From contig JABMLP010000040.1 in assembly GCA_013176395.1 (NCBI GenBank), positions 1 to 64,000 of the forward strand: a DNA stretch of 64,000 bases, read 5' to 3'. Of this stretch, positions 53,673 through 64,000 are shown piece by piece; positions within the stretch are counted from its first letter, which is position 1, and each line of letters starts with the position of its first letter. A program made the position numbers and the translations under genes. Origin of the DNA: Venturia oleaginea (Eukaryota; Ascomycota; Dothideomycetes; Venturiales; Venturiaceae). A model generated the notes under the pieces. It was given only the letters and a program-made list of their open reading frames with translations, made no database searches and was not told where the DNA came from.

Positions 53673-54360
53673 GTTGTAATTCGTTCTTCTTTTGTTATTA
53701 GGAAGAGAGATTTAAATCGACGCCGTCGAAATGGGATCTGGAAGTATATTGAAAAGGATAGAAACATTGATCATATACTAAATATTATAGGAATCCCTGC
53801 GTGGTCTCCGGGAAAACAAACGTAGATTCGTTATCCCTGTTGCAACCCTGCTCACACAAATCGTGCGGAGGTGTGTCACGAGAATCTAAATTTATCCTGA
53901 AGACATAATTTACCATAGGTTCCGTGCCAAGTTGTAGAGGAGGCCAGGGTGGCTTTGACTATGATTGTTAGTGTATTAGGCCCACTTGATATGCCCACAG
54001 TTCTTTCATACAAAATCTAGCCGTGCACTGATCGCTCGTCTACCATTTTCCATGGAATTTACGGTGAGGTATTTAATTAGCATGGAGGAGCACGAATTTA
54101 GATGGGATATGGATGATAAATATCAGTGGATCTCCCTTGCCCGATCCATGCTTCACAACCAAAATACCTGTACGAAGATATAGCCGCTAGAGGTCTATTA
54201 TCCAACAGACCATGGCACGTGCCAGTCCCACTCGGAGTATTTAGCGCCTCATTCGCCGCCGGTCCTTCTCGATAACCAGAAGCCTGCTCACCTTTATTCA
54301 CTACAATCCCTCCCTACATCACGAGTCTTCTTAGAAGTTGTATACATCCTCATCACCATC
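53673..54360. other. Intergenic region
   Basis: No gene supported. Upstream region of the secreted-protein gene at 54361. Frames at 53986-54183 and 54098-54301 are short chance frames. Confidence 0.5.
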
Positions 54361-54913
54361 ATGAAACTCATCTCAATCTTCCCATCTATCTTACTCGTTA
54401 TTAGTAGCGTCCAGGGCGACGATCTCGTGAGTCACCTTCTTTCCCTCCACCACGCCTCATTCCCTTAAGTAGATGCTATTCCTGCACAGACAACCTTTCT
54501 TTCAGTAGTCGATAAACCCGATGGATGAGATGCGTCATGTCTATAGGGTGTATAGACAGGACGATGAGGAACATCAACCCTCTTTAACCCGATCATTGAA
54601 TCTTTACAGGATCTGTTGATACCCTCCTGCTAATACCTTGTCACAGACCGTATGTGAACAAAAAACCAGTGCGAATGAAAACGGCTGGTGCGGAGCCTAC
54701 AAAGCCGGTAAATCTATTCCTTACGAGCGTACTTTGTGCCAGAAGGTAAGACTCTCCATTATTAGGCTTTGACCAACCAGCTGTAGCTTTTTGTCGCCTT
54801 GTAACAATATTCTATCTAATAATAATTAGGGCTTTGAGTGTGAGAAGGCGGGGAATGGGTGTTGGCTTCATTTTGTTAGAGTTGGCCAAATTTGGTATAG
54901 TCATTGCAAGTAG
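54361..54913 (+). CDS. Small secreted cysteine-rich protein (effector candidate), three exons
   Basis: Exons 54361-54426, 54647-54745 and 54830-54913, all joined in phase 0; introns 220 bp (GTGAGT...CACAG) and 84 bp (GTAAGA...TTAG); 82 residues. Residues 1-19 are a signal peptide (MKLISIFPSILLVISSVQG). The mature part holds six Cys at 25, 37, 53, 59, 66 and 81, in TVCEQ, GWCGAY, LCQKGFEC, NGCWL and SHCK contexts. The three short exons, none of which stands out alone, fit together with an even number of Cys, which is strong support. No family recognised. It sits between a complete pogo element and a pogo fragment, the usual surroundings of fungal effector genes. The 220-bp intron might hold a further exon. 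Confidence 0.8.
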
Positions 54914-55120
54914 AGGTTGATTGTGGATGAGATTGTTGGAGTGGGTTTTGGGCCAGGCGTGTAGTGGGGGCTGGAATGTGGAAAAAGAATGGTTGTATTA
55001 TAGAAGGGCGGCAATGTTTAGGATAGAGCATTGTGTTGGAAGCAATACTCTCGGGTGAGTATTGAGTGATGCGAGGACTGTTGATTGGAGCACTTGTGAA
55101 ATTTATGTCGAGTATCATTA

Positions 55121-55439
55121 ACGTGTTTCACAAGCTAGCTGGCCACCCAAGCTAGCTGGCCACTCCACCCGCACAAAAGTCTTTGAGGTAAGATAGTATT
55201 ATATCGCAACATATTATGAATTAAACAACTGTCTAAGCTGAAATCTATCGCTTTAAACATGTACGAGCAGTGTGTTCAAGCGATGCACATAAACTACACG
55301 TTCGTGGAGCACGCGTTTTTGGCTGCAACTGTATCGTACGAGAACCGCCTTGCTGCACTTCAACCTGGATCTGCTGCACCAATTCACGCTCGCGTACCCT
55401 ATCCTGACCCTCACTGATAGTTAAAGTACTCATAATCAT
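55121..55439 (-). mobile_element. Third pogo-like family, one-ended fragment
   Basis: Begins after TA (55119-55120) with ACGTGTTTCAC and two 17-bp units (AAGCTAGCTGGCCACCC), the same end design as the other pogo elements but different sequence. The minus frame 55439-55245 reads TLTISEGQDRVRERELVQQI and ends PRTCSLCASLEHTARTCLKR, the C-terminal zinc knuckle of a pogo transposase. The rest and the other end are missing. Confidence 0.75.
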
Positions 55440-56148
55440 CAGGCCTCAAGTTGCTTAGCTGCTGGAACTCCATGTGTCATGAATGCGGAGAGGATTAACG
55501 GGCAATTGTATGCCAATTGTCGTGGGGCTCCGCAGTGATGATTGAATACAACAAATGGTTCGGGAGTAGGAGTCTGTCTTAGAGAGTAACGGTTGCGATA
55601 TGGGGGTCTACCGGTCTAGAGTGGCGTATGGTATGGAGGACAATATCTCGAAGCACGCGCAGAGCGATGCTGATTGGCAAAAGCTAGTGATGCGAGGACT
55701 GGTCTTTGTGCCCTTGTCATATTCATGCGAGAATACAATTACAGTAACGGAAACCAGAACTTGTTAACCAGAATCTTTGGGCCTTAATTTATCTCTGTTT
55801 GCACGATTTCCAGGCACGAGGTCTTCGAAACCGATTTTGATATGAGCGAATGCTGGTCAGAGTCGACGATCACTAACCTTGACTTCTTGGTAAACATCAG
55901 CTCCCTGGAGATCGGCCTTCCTGGCGTTATCTTGACGATGAAAAATTCACGGTGCGCTTGACAATCCCATGATCTTTGGCAACCTGTGGGTCACCCAGTG
56001 ACCCGGCCTGTTATGGTGTTTGAGATCAAGATCTCAGATCTCAGATCTGATTCGATCTGGACGAGTATCTACTTCTCTTGAGTACTTCATTTTCCACCCA
56101 CCATCCACTTCCCTTCATCAACTACATCGATAGACGCAGCTTCTCAAC
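55440..56148. other. Intergenic region
   Basis: No gene supported. A short palindromic tandem, AGATCTCAGATCTCAGATCT, lies at about 56030-56051, upstream of the first BTB copy. Confidence 0.5.
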
Positions 56149-56760
56149 ATGACAGAGCCTCGAGTAAAGGTAAGCGACCACGATCTCTACACTTGTGTCT
56201 GCAATCTAACTAGGCGCCCAGCGCATGAAGATAAGTACGGCGCTCACGACTATCGTTGACCCAGATGGCGACTTGATGCTTGTCGTTGGCAAAGACCAGC
56301 ATCGCCTCCAGGTGTCTTCGAAGATAATGAGTATGTTGTCAAAAGTCTTCAGAAGGATGCTTTCGAAACAGTTCAAGGAAGGTCATGGATGGACTGAAAG
56401 GTATTCGCCTTCTATTCCCAATAAGCTCACGGAAAGCAACGAACAGTAGCAGGCTCTTCCAAGAATGAAGTGTATGGATTACCACTCCCAGATGACAACG
56501 CATCGGCAGCTCTGCAACTGTGCAATATCGTCCATTTCCGTACCCAATATGAATACGTCCCAAGAAACAGGGTCTAGCAGTTATCAAATCTGCAGCGACT
56601 CGTCGTCTTCGCTGAGAAATACGATTGCGTCCAACCCATCAGAGCGTCAACACATGCCCTTCTTGACAGGGTGCTTCGAAGCAAGTTCAAGTACATGGTT
56701 GGTGGCTCATGGCCTGACCACGAGTCCCTCCTATCGACATCGTTCCTCCTAAATGGCGAC
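56149..56760 (+). pseudogene. BTB/POZ paralog 1 (broken)
   Basis: Starts MTEPRVK, then a small intron (GTAAGC...CTAG), then TTIVDPDGDLMLVVGKDQHR and LQVSSKIMSMLSKVFRRMLS, the start of a fungal BTB domain. The part after the next intron position reads EVYGLPLPDDNASAALQLCN, then VFAEKYDCVQPI, but the frame does not join cleanly and contains a TAG. The C-terminal third is missing. Confidence 0.65.
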
Positions 56761-57174
56761 GGAAATGCAGGTTCGTATCCTTGGTGTGAATGGGATTGAG
56801 TGGACTATGGGGTCTTGGCAGCTGGGGGGATACTGTGAGCCGTTTCGGGCTCTGGAAAATGATTTGTGAGGTTGCTTGGGAGTTTTGACTTTGATGGGGG
56901 TTTTTCAGAAGGATAAAGTGAAGCGAGGAGGAATTTATGTATTATATATAATGGCCGAAATTGAGGGGCTGGCCTCGTTTCTCTGCTCCCAGCCGAGCGG
57001 AGCGCGATACGAGGTAGGAGTAAATATTAGCATGCACGTATAAAAGAGCACATGATTTATGAGATATGTCTCAACCCAGTCCGGCTAGCCAAAAGCCAAG
57101 CCTTCGACTTCAAGCTTCGAATTGATATTTCCCCCTTCATCACTCCATCAACTCATCCTCATCCGCGTTCGAAA

Positions 57175-58503
57175 ATGTCTGAACCCAATCCCAAGGTACG
57201 CGTGCAACTGATTAACTGATATGCTTGATGTATACTTAGTTCGACGAAGCGGATTGAGATGGAAGAGGCCGAGCCGCTGGAAACCGTTATCGACCCTGAA
57301 GGAGTTCTCAGATTAGTCGTTGGACCGGACGAGCACTCCATTATTGTTTCTTCAAAGATTTTTTGTGTGGCATCGACTGTGTTTAAGGAGAAATTGGCTG
57401 TTTTTAAGACGCCGGTTGAATCAAGGAATCGCTTCGTGCGCGATGTCTCGGTTGGGCCCAGGGATTGCAAAATGTACGTTGGATCTTTTCTATCTTGTAT
57501 TTTTGGAAGACAGTGTGGTTTTATGGAGGTTAATAGTTCAATTGAACTGTCTGTTTCATGAATATAGCTCCAATGAGTCGGCTGGGAGAGGATTCTCTCA
57601 CATGCCGGCTGTTCTGTTTTGCTTCCGAGTGAAGATTGACTACAAGGTATGCATGTTAGTGGAAACGCCTTACCAATTTTCGTTGTAGTTCCGGGGCTGA
57701 GGATCTGGACACTCTCCTTTTGCCGAACGACAATGCAGAGGCTAGGTCCTCCTCTGCAACATCCTTCATTTCCGATCGCAGGAAGCCCCTTCTACAGACG
57801 AGATGAGTACAGGCGGCCGCCTGTTCTTTTTTGCCAGTATGGTTCACAAATACGGATGCATAAATGCAGTCAGACCAATATCCGCTGGCTGGCTTTCAAA
57901 CCAGACCGTGGTTGAATCAATCCAGATGGAAAAGCTTCTTGTGATCTCTCATAGACTCGAGGACGCAACCTTGTTTTCCAGCAGTTCGTATGAGCTGCTC
58001 TTGACTTCCGAAGATGATTCTCTTTGGCTCAAGAAAGTCGTTTCCGTTGGCCGGCCTTTTCTAAGTCGAATCTTGGTTATGGACAATCATCTGTCAACCG
58101 ATAACTGCCTAGGCTAATGAATCTAGACACTTTGCACGAACGTCGCAATCAGGTCTTCGACGAAGTGGCCGATCTCATCTCCGATCGTATCCACAAATTG
58201 TCTAAGGAGGACTATTCCGATCGCACCGCACTTCAGCTAGGCTATCTTATCAAAGGCCTAAAGGCGCAATTCTTATGGCCTGAAGTGCAGAGAACAAGAT
58301 CTCTTGATGTCATTATTGACTGACTCGTCAGCATCAAAGTGGCGTCTGAACCAGAGCAAGACCGTTCACGTCTTCCGACTTTGCAAAAGCAACTTGAGGT
58401 TGTCGCTGCCAAAGTTCGAAATTCAATCAAAGGCTTGTGCCTTGACTGCATTCGTGCTGAGGGGGGTTTTGTGGCTCTTGTGACTCAAATAAGAGACCAT
58501 TAG
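57175..58503 (+). pseudogene. BTB/POZ paralog 2 (broken)
   Basis: Starts MSEPNPK with an intron (GTACGC...TTAG). The BTB start ETVIDPEGVLRLVVGPDEHS and IIVSSKIF then follows in a frame that begins after a TGA. LPNDNAEARSSS (about 57730), a helical piece at 58117-58323 (RRNQVFDEVADLISDRIHKL) and the family end NSIKGLCLDCIRAEGG (about 58420) lie in different frames with many stops. Confidence 0.6.
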
Positions 58504-58589
58504 AAAGCAGAAAGTCGTGATCTAGTGTCGCTCTTCAGACTTCGGAAGTCTCGCCCATGAGTACCATACACTCGATAGAATTGTGGTGA

Positions 58590-59351
58590 TGGACATGAGA
58601 TGGCACAAAAGCCCTTGTTCCTTGGGTTGTCATGGCGGTCGGGTCTCTACACTCCTTTTTCTCGCAATCGCCACACGAGCCTTCTTCTGTCATCGTTTGC
58701 GCTCAACAATGCAGATGCCTTCAAGATCATGCTGCTCCAAATTCCGATGCATTGGAAAGGAGACTTGATTGCCTTGTGGCAATTGGTTGACCCAGATCGC
58801 CTAATGCCCAAGAGAATATTCAGTGAGTTTTTGACTCTGTTTGTTGTGTTCCACCTGCTCACACACCGCCTAGCAACTCTCGAAGCCAATCGAACCTTGG
58901 TACTCGTGAAGATTACCCAGTTCGTGCAGGAGTTGTTCGAAACTATGTCTACGGGCAAATCCTTCAGCTATGAAATATTCTATCTGTCTTATCTGGTGGT
59001 TGACGGTAAGAATTAGCTCGACACAATGCAAATGGGCCTTTCTTGCTTCAGGTCAAACAGAAGACGCTCTGGCCAAATCCTTTTATTGTGAGTCAGCTTC
59101 GAGGCCCCACAACGGCAGTGCTTTCAACAGAGGAGGCGTTGGTATCTCTCATGCAGGTTGAGGAGTCAGGACATGTTGGTTCTAGCCAATATTGCTGTTC
59201 TGCGTGCAAATCTGGAGCGCTTGATCTAATCTTGCTTCTAATGGCTGCAAACACCAGGGGCTATGCTGAGAATTCGGGCATGTGCTTATCTTGTTACGGT
59301 GATGACGAGATCAAGAAATGTCGCAAGTGCGAGCAAAAATCATTGCACTGA
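58590..59351 (+). pseudogene. BTB paralog 3, C-terminal part only
   Basis: No BTB start. Reads LLLSSFALNNADAFKIMLLQ (compare LLLVTLLLDNPDAFTKVSKP in the intact copy), then a probable intron after PKRIF, then ITQFVQELFETMSTGKSF, and ends with a Cys-rich tail, GMCLSCYGDDEIKKCRKCEQ. The 5' half was lost or was never present. Confidence 0.5.
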
Positions 59352-59986
59352 GCCTCCACGCAGCGGCTCAGGGAAGGAAATGAGATTGCCTTATACCCAT
59401 CGACCGACAATGGCAGTGGCATGACTTTCAAAGCTTGCCACTTCGAATTTGATGAGTGGGAGCGGCTGTCGGGGAGGCTATGAGAAAGGGAAATAAATAT
59501 GCTCCTCCAAGTCACCAGATTGACCACAGGAATTGGGCAGAGGTATGTCACAACACCATGCATGGTTCATTTTAACCAACCGGAAATTAGAAAGGTTTTC
59601 AATTTTCTCCTCATCCTTTTGTAGCCGTGGTGCACACGAGTCAAGTTTCGACAGGCCTTTGTCCATTCGACTTGGTGACCAATGTCGTGGCTATTGCCAC
59701 TCTTTTTGCTGAATCTGTTGCAAAGATAAGTAAATCAGCTCTTCCGAAACGTGTCGATAATTAACGGGTGACAGTCAGGTCGGAAAGACAACAAATAAGC
59801 GACTGATATCACAATCAACGTGACGACGTTGGAAGAAGCGGATAAAGAAGTCATGACCAGATCTTCCTACGTCCTCAGACCCTGGTGGAACCTGATGCAA
59901 ATGTATGCAAGCTCTTCTCCTTCAATTTGACATAGCTCACCCTATCCTAGCGAATCAAGTTAAGCGACAATCCACCAAGTACCGCC

Positions 59987-61034
59987 ATGGCAGAAATCGC
60001 AGCAAGTGTGAGTCACCACAATAATCGACGAAGACGGAGACCTCACATTGGTCGTGTGAGGAGCCAAACACCGAATTGTTGTTGCCTCGAAAGTCCTCAC
60101 GCTCGTCTCCAAGGTCTTCAAAGCGATGCTATCCAAGAATTTCAAGGAGGGCAGGGAACTTGCTGCTGCGAATGGCAAAGACTATGAACTGGAACTTCCG
60201 GATGATGACCCCGCGATTTGCATCGTTTTGTTCAATATCGTCCACTATCGCTCGGCTTTCAAACCAACAGAGGCGGAAAAGCAAAAGCTCGATCTAGATA
60301 TGATAAAAGCGCTTGCGCTCTTGGCCGACAAGTACGACTGTGCTGAGGCTATCGAGCCTATCTTTAGTCGCTGGATTGCTGCAGTTATGAAAACCAGAGT
60401 TCCTGGAGATGACGCTTTTCTTATCATCTTTTACCTCATGGATGATGCTGAGCTGTTTGAATCAGTCTCACGAAGGATGATTCAAGAACATGCAAATGAC
60501 TTCGACGCTCTGCAGAACCACATTGACCCCTCCGGCAGACTTCCCAGCAGCATATTTGGTGAGTCTTCAATCAAGGATCTCGGCTTTTCTCCGCTGATTA
60601 GCTGTAGAACTACTTGGAAGACGAAGGATTGAAGCCAGTAACAACATTACCGATTCGCTCTCCGCCCAGGTCAAACACCTCTCCAGAGGGAGAGGCAAAA
60701 GAACCATGCCAGTCCACGGGAGTATTCGGGTGCGACCCATTCACAGCATGATACTCTGAAACTAGGCTCCTTCGTCCGTGCTACCGCAGCAGTCCAGAAT
60801 TCTTGCACCCCAGATACTTCTGTCGATAACTATCTCAAGCAGCTCCAGGCAATCGAGAACGACAACTACGGAATTTCAGGGCGCCATGATCACTGCAGAG
60901 CTTCCAAAACCGCGTTGAGGGAAGATATCACTGAGATTACGAACAAAGCGGAGATGGCTATTAAAGGACTTTGCTTGGATTGTTTTCCATCTTCGGGCAA
61001 ATTCGATGGCAAGAGCTGCCGTGTGAAGCATTAG
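59987..61034 (+). pseudogene. BTB/POZ paralog 4 (frameshift and nonsense near the start)
   Basis: MAEIAASVS is followed, one base out of frame, by TTIIDEDGDLTLVV, then a TGA (consistent with CGA to TGA), then HRIVVASKVLTLVSKVFKAM. From 60126 the frame is open through FKEGRELAAANGKDYELELP, LFNIVHYRSAF, LALLADKYDCAEAI and FYLMDDAELFESVSRR to 60632. An intron at GTGAGT (about 60562) and the family C-terminus AIKGLCLDCFPSSGKFDGKS and CRVKH (to 61034) complete the outline. Most of the protein is well preserved, so loss is recent. Confidence 0.7.
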
Positions 61035-61508
61035 AATGGATCAAAAGCTTAAGACGGCCACGCTACACTGGTTGGAATTTTGATGGGGAGGGTCTGATCT
61101 GAGAGAAATTGCGGATTAATATCTACAACCAAGACCGCAAACCACACTTCACTTACTTAAGCGAGGGCACAATGGGATGGCCGGAATTGGCGAAACAAGC
61201 TTCGGTTAAGGAGGTTTAAATCCTTTGGGGACGGCACTCTAGCTGCAACATTGACAAAATTATTCGGGGACAAGCAGTAAGATTCAAGTAATCAGAGATA
61301 CATGGCAAGTATGGCAGTAGGAAAAAGTGCCACTGACGTCAGGTGACAATGTTCAGCTCAACAGCTTGTTCCAGTTCGAAGTGTTACGCCATGATTCTAC
61401 TCAACACAAAAATCAAGTTAAGCACGACTGGCCTCCGCCACACACCGTAAGTAGCTATCATCTTCTCCCGTGTCTCGCGACTGTTCTAACATTGAGTACA
61501 GCCGCAGC
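61035..61508. other. Intergenic spacer in the BTB array
   Basis: No gene. Contains the upstream region of the intact paralog. Confidence 0.5.
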
Positions 61509-62638
61509 ATGGAGCACAAAGCCATGGCAAGCTCACCGACCTCAGTCACGGTAGACGAAGACGGAGACTTGGTCTTGTTGGTCGGCCCAGCTGATGCTCA
61601 GACACGAGTCTTGGTGTCATCGAAAGCTCTCACTTTGGCCTCAAAGGTGTTCAAAGCGATGCTCTCCGGATCTTTCAAGGAAGGTCGGCAACTGGATGAG
61701 AGGTAAGTCGCGAATCAAATCATTCCGGACAGCGTCTTTCTTGTGTCTTCTAGTTTTGCGAACAATCAGCCCTACGAATTGCCTTTGCCAGATGAAGACG
61801 CCAGCGCTATGATAATTCTTTGCAACATCTTCCACATGCGCCATGAAGATATTCCAAAGCCGGGAAACATACAAGATCTCGTTCTCTACCATGTTGCAAT
61901 TCTCGCGGAAAAGTACGACTGCGTTGGTGCGATCAAGTTTGTCTCGAGCGCGTGGCTCTTCGAACGCTGTGCAACCACAAACAGCAACGACGGACGTCTC
62001 CTTCTCGTCACTTTGCTCCTGGACAACCCCGATGCTTTCACAAAGGTCTCTAAGCCTATTCTCATGTCGTGTGGTACGTCTTTTGCAGATGTGGCAGGAA
62101 TGGAAGACTTCAAGGATCGAGTGACTGAACGTATCTTCAGTAAATTGATCGGTAAACCATTCTTCAAACTTGTGAGTGAGCATATGGATAAATGCTGACT
62201 TAAATGATAGAGTCGCTGGATCAAGCTCGAGAAGAAGCTCACCTGTTGATGTCTCAAATCATCACCAGAAAGATCGTGAAGATGGCAACTGATTCAGAAT
62301 TCCTTGCGGATGAACACGTATTGGGTGAGAATGTATGTACCAAGCACGATGCGGTTCGAATGCTTCGATTTGTTAGACAGTTGCGGCGTACAAAACTCTG
62401 GCCCAGAGATGGATCGGCAACTTCAGGTACTCGATCCGCCCAAAGAGCCGTGGACGAGCTCAAGAACTTCCAGGATCCGGCACCGCATCCAAAGGAAGGG
62501 AACTGCCGGGCTTGCAAGGCGAGTCTCAGCATGATGAGTATCACCAATGAAGTTCTCGGAAATATCAAGGGTATTTGCTTGAATTCCGTGAAGGCCACCG
62601 ATTCAACAAGCGACGGGCAATGTCGCGTGAAGCATTGA
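61509..62638 (+). CDS. BTB/POZ domain protein, intact paralog 5
   Basis: Three exons, 61509-61702, 61754-62151 and 62211-62638; introns of 51 and 59 bp (GTAAGT...TCTAG and GTAAAC...GATAG); frame kept, 339 residues. The BTB domain covers about 10-135: TSVTVDEDGDLVLLVG, VLVSSKALTLASKVFKAMLS, FKEGRQLDE, YELPLPDEDASAMIILCNIF, LAEKYDCVGAIKFVSSAWLF. Then LLLVTLLLDNPDAFTKVSKP, a helical middle, and a Cys-containing end with NCRACKASL, IKGICLNSV and QCRVKH. The start could also be the second ATG (61524). Fungal BTB proteins of this class have no known function. It is the only unbroken member of the array. Confidence 0.82.
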
Positions 62639-63148
62639 TAGGAACGGCATGTAAAGAAAAAGGAGCAGGGGTTTAATTACGTGCAAGAAGAATAAGCAGG
62701 GGCGCAGATCACGAATCACCTCGACCTCGGGAACAGAACTCCAAATCCACATCGAAAGCGGTAACTTCAGCGATTGATAGATTCCCCATCATAAGGAGTA
62801 GTGGCTAAGTTCTCAGAATTTCAAGCCTACCTTTCCGTCTTGCGATGCCAAAGTATACTATCTTCATGCGCGCCTCCGACTAAAGCTCGCAAATAGAGAT
62901 GTGATTGTCGTTATGATTGCGACAGCTATGTTTGACCACCAAGCAAAAACTATCTGAGGATCTTAGATCCCTCGCAGACAAAAGCTTTTGGTGAGCCGGG
63001 ACCTCGTTTTCCCGAGTCAAAACCACAAACCTAACCCTTCCAGTCCATTACTAGGATGAAGAACTCTCTATAAAACAGGCTCTTCCTATCCTTACTTGAA
63101 TTGATCTATTAACAAATCCGACTTGGAACCTCAGCATCGATCGCCAGC
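62639..63148. other. Intergenic spacer in the BTB array
   Basis: No gene seen. Confidence 0.5.
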
Positions 63149-63780
63149 ATGGAGTCCGAAGCAACCCCACGTCCGTTACCGTTGACAATGACGGCGATCT
63201 TGTCTTACTCGTTAGTCCCGACGACGATACGCAGAGTCGAATATTGGTATCCTCGAAAGCCCTAATCTTAGCCTCGAAGGTATTCAAAACAATGTTATCG
63301 AAATCGAATTTCAAGGAAGGCCGCGAACTTGCTGAAAATGCTGCTAACAGCAAGCCTTACGAGATTCCACTACCAGACGACGACATCTCTGCAATGATTA
63401 CTCTTTGTAAGCTTGCGCATCACGGCTTCAAAGCTGTTGATATTCGTAACATTATTATTGACGATTTGTTCGACCTGGTATCTTTCGCTTCCAATACGGC
63501 TATGTTGATACAGTACGTTCTACTTCGAACAGATTTAACACGGATGAAAATGCATCCACCCTTTTCAAAATCTCTTACCTTCTTGATAACGCGGAGGTCT
63601 TCACAATTGCTTCGCGTCGTCTTTCACGTTGCAACTGTAGACATAACAGCCATACGAGACAAAATCGACCCATACCATCAAATACCCGACCGAACCTTGG
63701 GTATGTACCCCTTTCTGCATCATGCAATCTTCGATCTTTTTACGCTTGTGTTCGTGTCTTTGGTGGATTCGTGACTTTCA
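63149..63780 (+). pseudogene. BTB/POZ paralog 6 (frameshifted)
   Basis: The first 10 or so codons (MESEATP) are one base out of frame with the BTB start VTVDNDGDLVLLVSPDDDTQ. From 63244 the frame runs through ILVSSKALILASKVFKTMLS, FKEGRELAENAANSKPYEIP and LPDDDISAMITLCKLAHHGF, then diverges at FDLVSFASNTAML where AEKYDC should stand. A donor-like GTATGT follows TLG near 63700. The remainder to the window end shows no family C-terminus. Confidence 0.6.
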
Positions 63781-64000
63781 TACAGCCATGGTGGAAAAGA
63801 AAAAAAATGGTGCGGTCTGCATCAGATTCTTGAACCAAGGCTGTAATGCTGCTCACCTTCCTCTACTTGATGTGCTCAGTCTAACACGTTTCCCAAACTT
63901 TCTTTCAACACTTTGCTCCTTAGAGTCATATTCTGTGTTATGAATTAGACCAAATCTTGCTCGAAGCTTCTAACTCTTTTTGCCAATACAAAACCACAAT

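Noticed and set aside
1..64000. CRISPR array, tRNA or rRNA genes
   Set aside because: No regularly spaced repeats with unique spacers; no cloverleaf or B-box sequence that I could recognise on either strand. A tRNAscan run would be decisive.

Overview
The window looks like a nuclear chromosome segment of a filamentous ascomycete (Pezizomycotina). A Helotiales-type leotiomycete is my best guess, by inference only. The basis is short introns (about 42-60 bp) with GTANGT donors and CTRAY branch points, fungal-only families (Zn2Cys6 regulators, a DUF3445 protein, F-box-like and BTB expansions), and typical fungal transposons: Ty1/copia, a Tad-like LINE and Fot1/pogo elements. I saw no tRNA, rRNA or CRISPR.

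Layout. 0-10 kb is transposon-dominated: a copia pol fragment cut by the left edge, a dead aminoglycoside-phosphotransferase-like gene, and a broken LINE on the minus strand that ends at a 200-bp LTR-like repeat. 10-19 kb is a quiet genic stretch: TMEM135-like membrane protein, BTB protein, a small membrane protein, a proline-rich protein and a DUF3445 protein. 20-26 kb is a nested repeat island: a deleted pogo element, a solo LTR split by a pogo-like element, a 1.2-kb LTR-pair element that encloses a small secreted cysteine-rich protein gene, and a 353-bp higher-order repeat. 26.8-31 kb and 43 kb hold decaying F-box-like paralogs.

31-36.5 kb is the most coherent functional block: a Zn2Cys6 regulator, a fold-type IV (R)-amine/D-amino-acid transaminase, and, divergently across a 543-bp shared upstream region, a D-amino-acid oxidase. 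The oxidase carries an apparent one-base frameshift. Together these look like a small D-amino acid or (R)-amine utilisation cluster.

36.6-37.3 kb is a pile of nested LTR-like repeats. 39-51 kb holds three conserved genes: an NAPE-PLD-like hydrolase, a diacylglycerol/sphingosine-kinase-like lipid kinase and an AFG2-like AAA ATPase. Between the last two sits an intact 787-bp pogo-like element that codes only for the DNA-binding half of a transposase. A complete, apparently autonomous pogo element follows (51.8-53.7 kb). Then comes a three-exon secreted six-cysteine protein gene (54.4 kb) flanked by pogo sequence on both sides.

56-64 kb is a tandem array of BTB/POZ paralogs. One is intact (61.5-62.6 kb); the others have stops, frameshifts or missing parts.

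Gene models were built by hand from splice signals and reading-frame continuity. Family names rest on motif recognition, not on searches.
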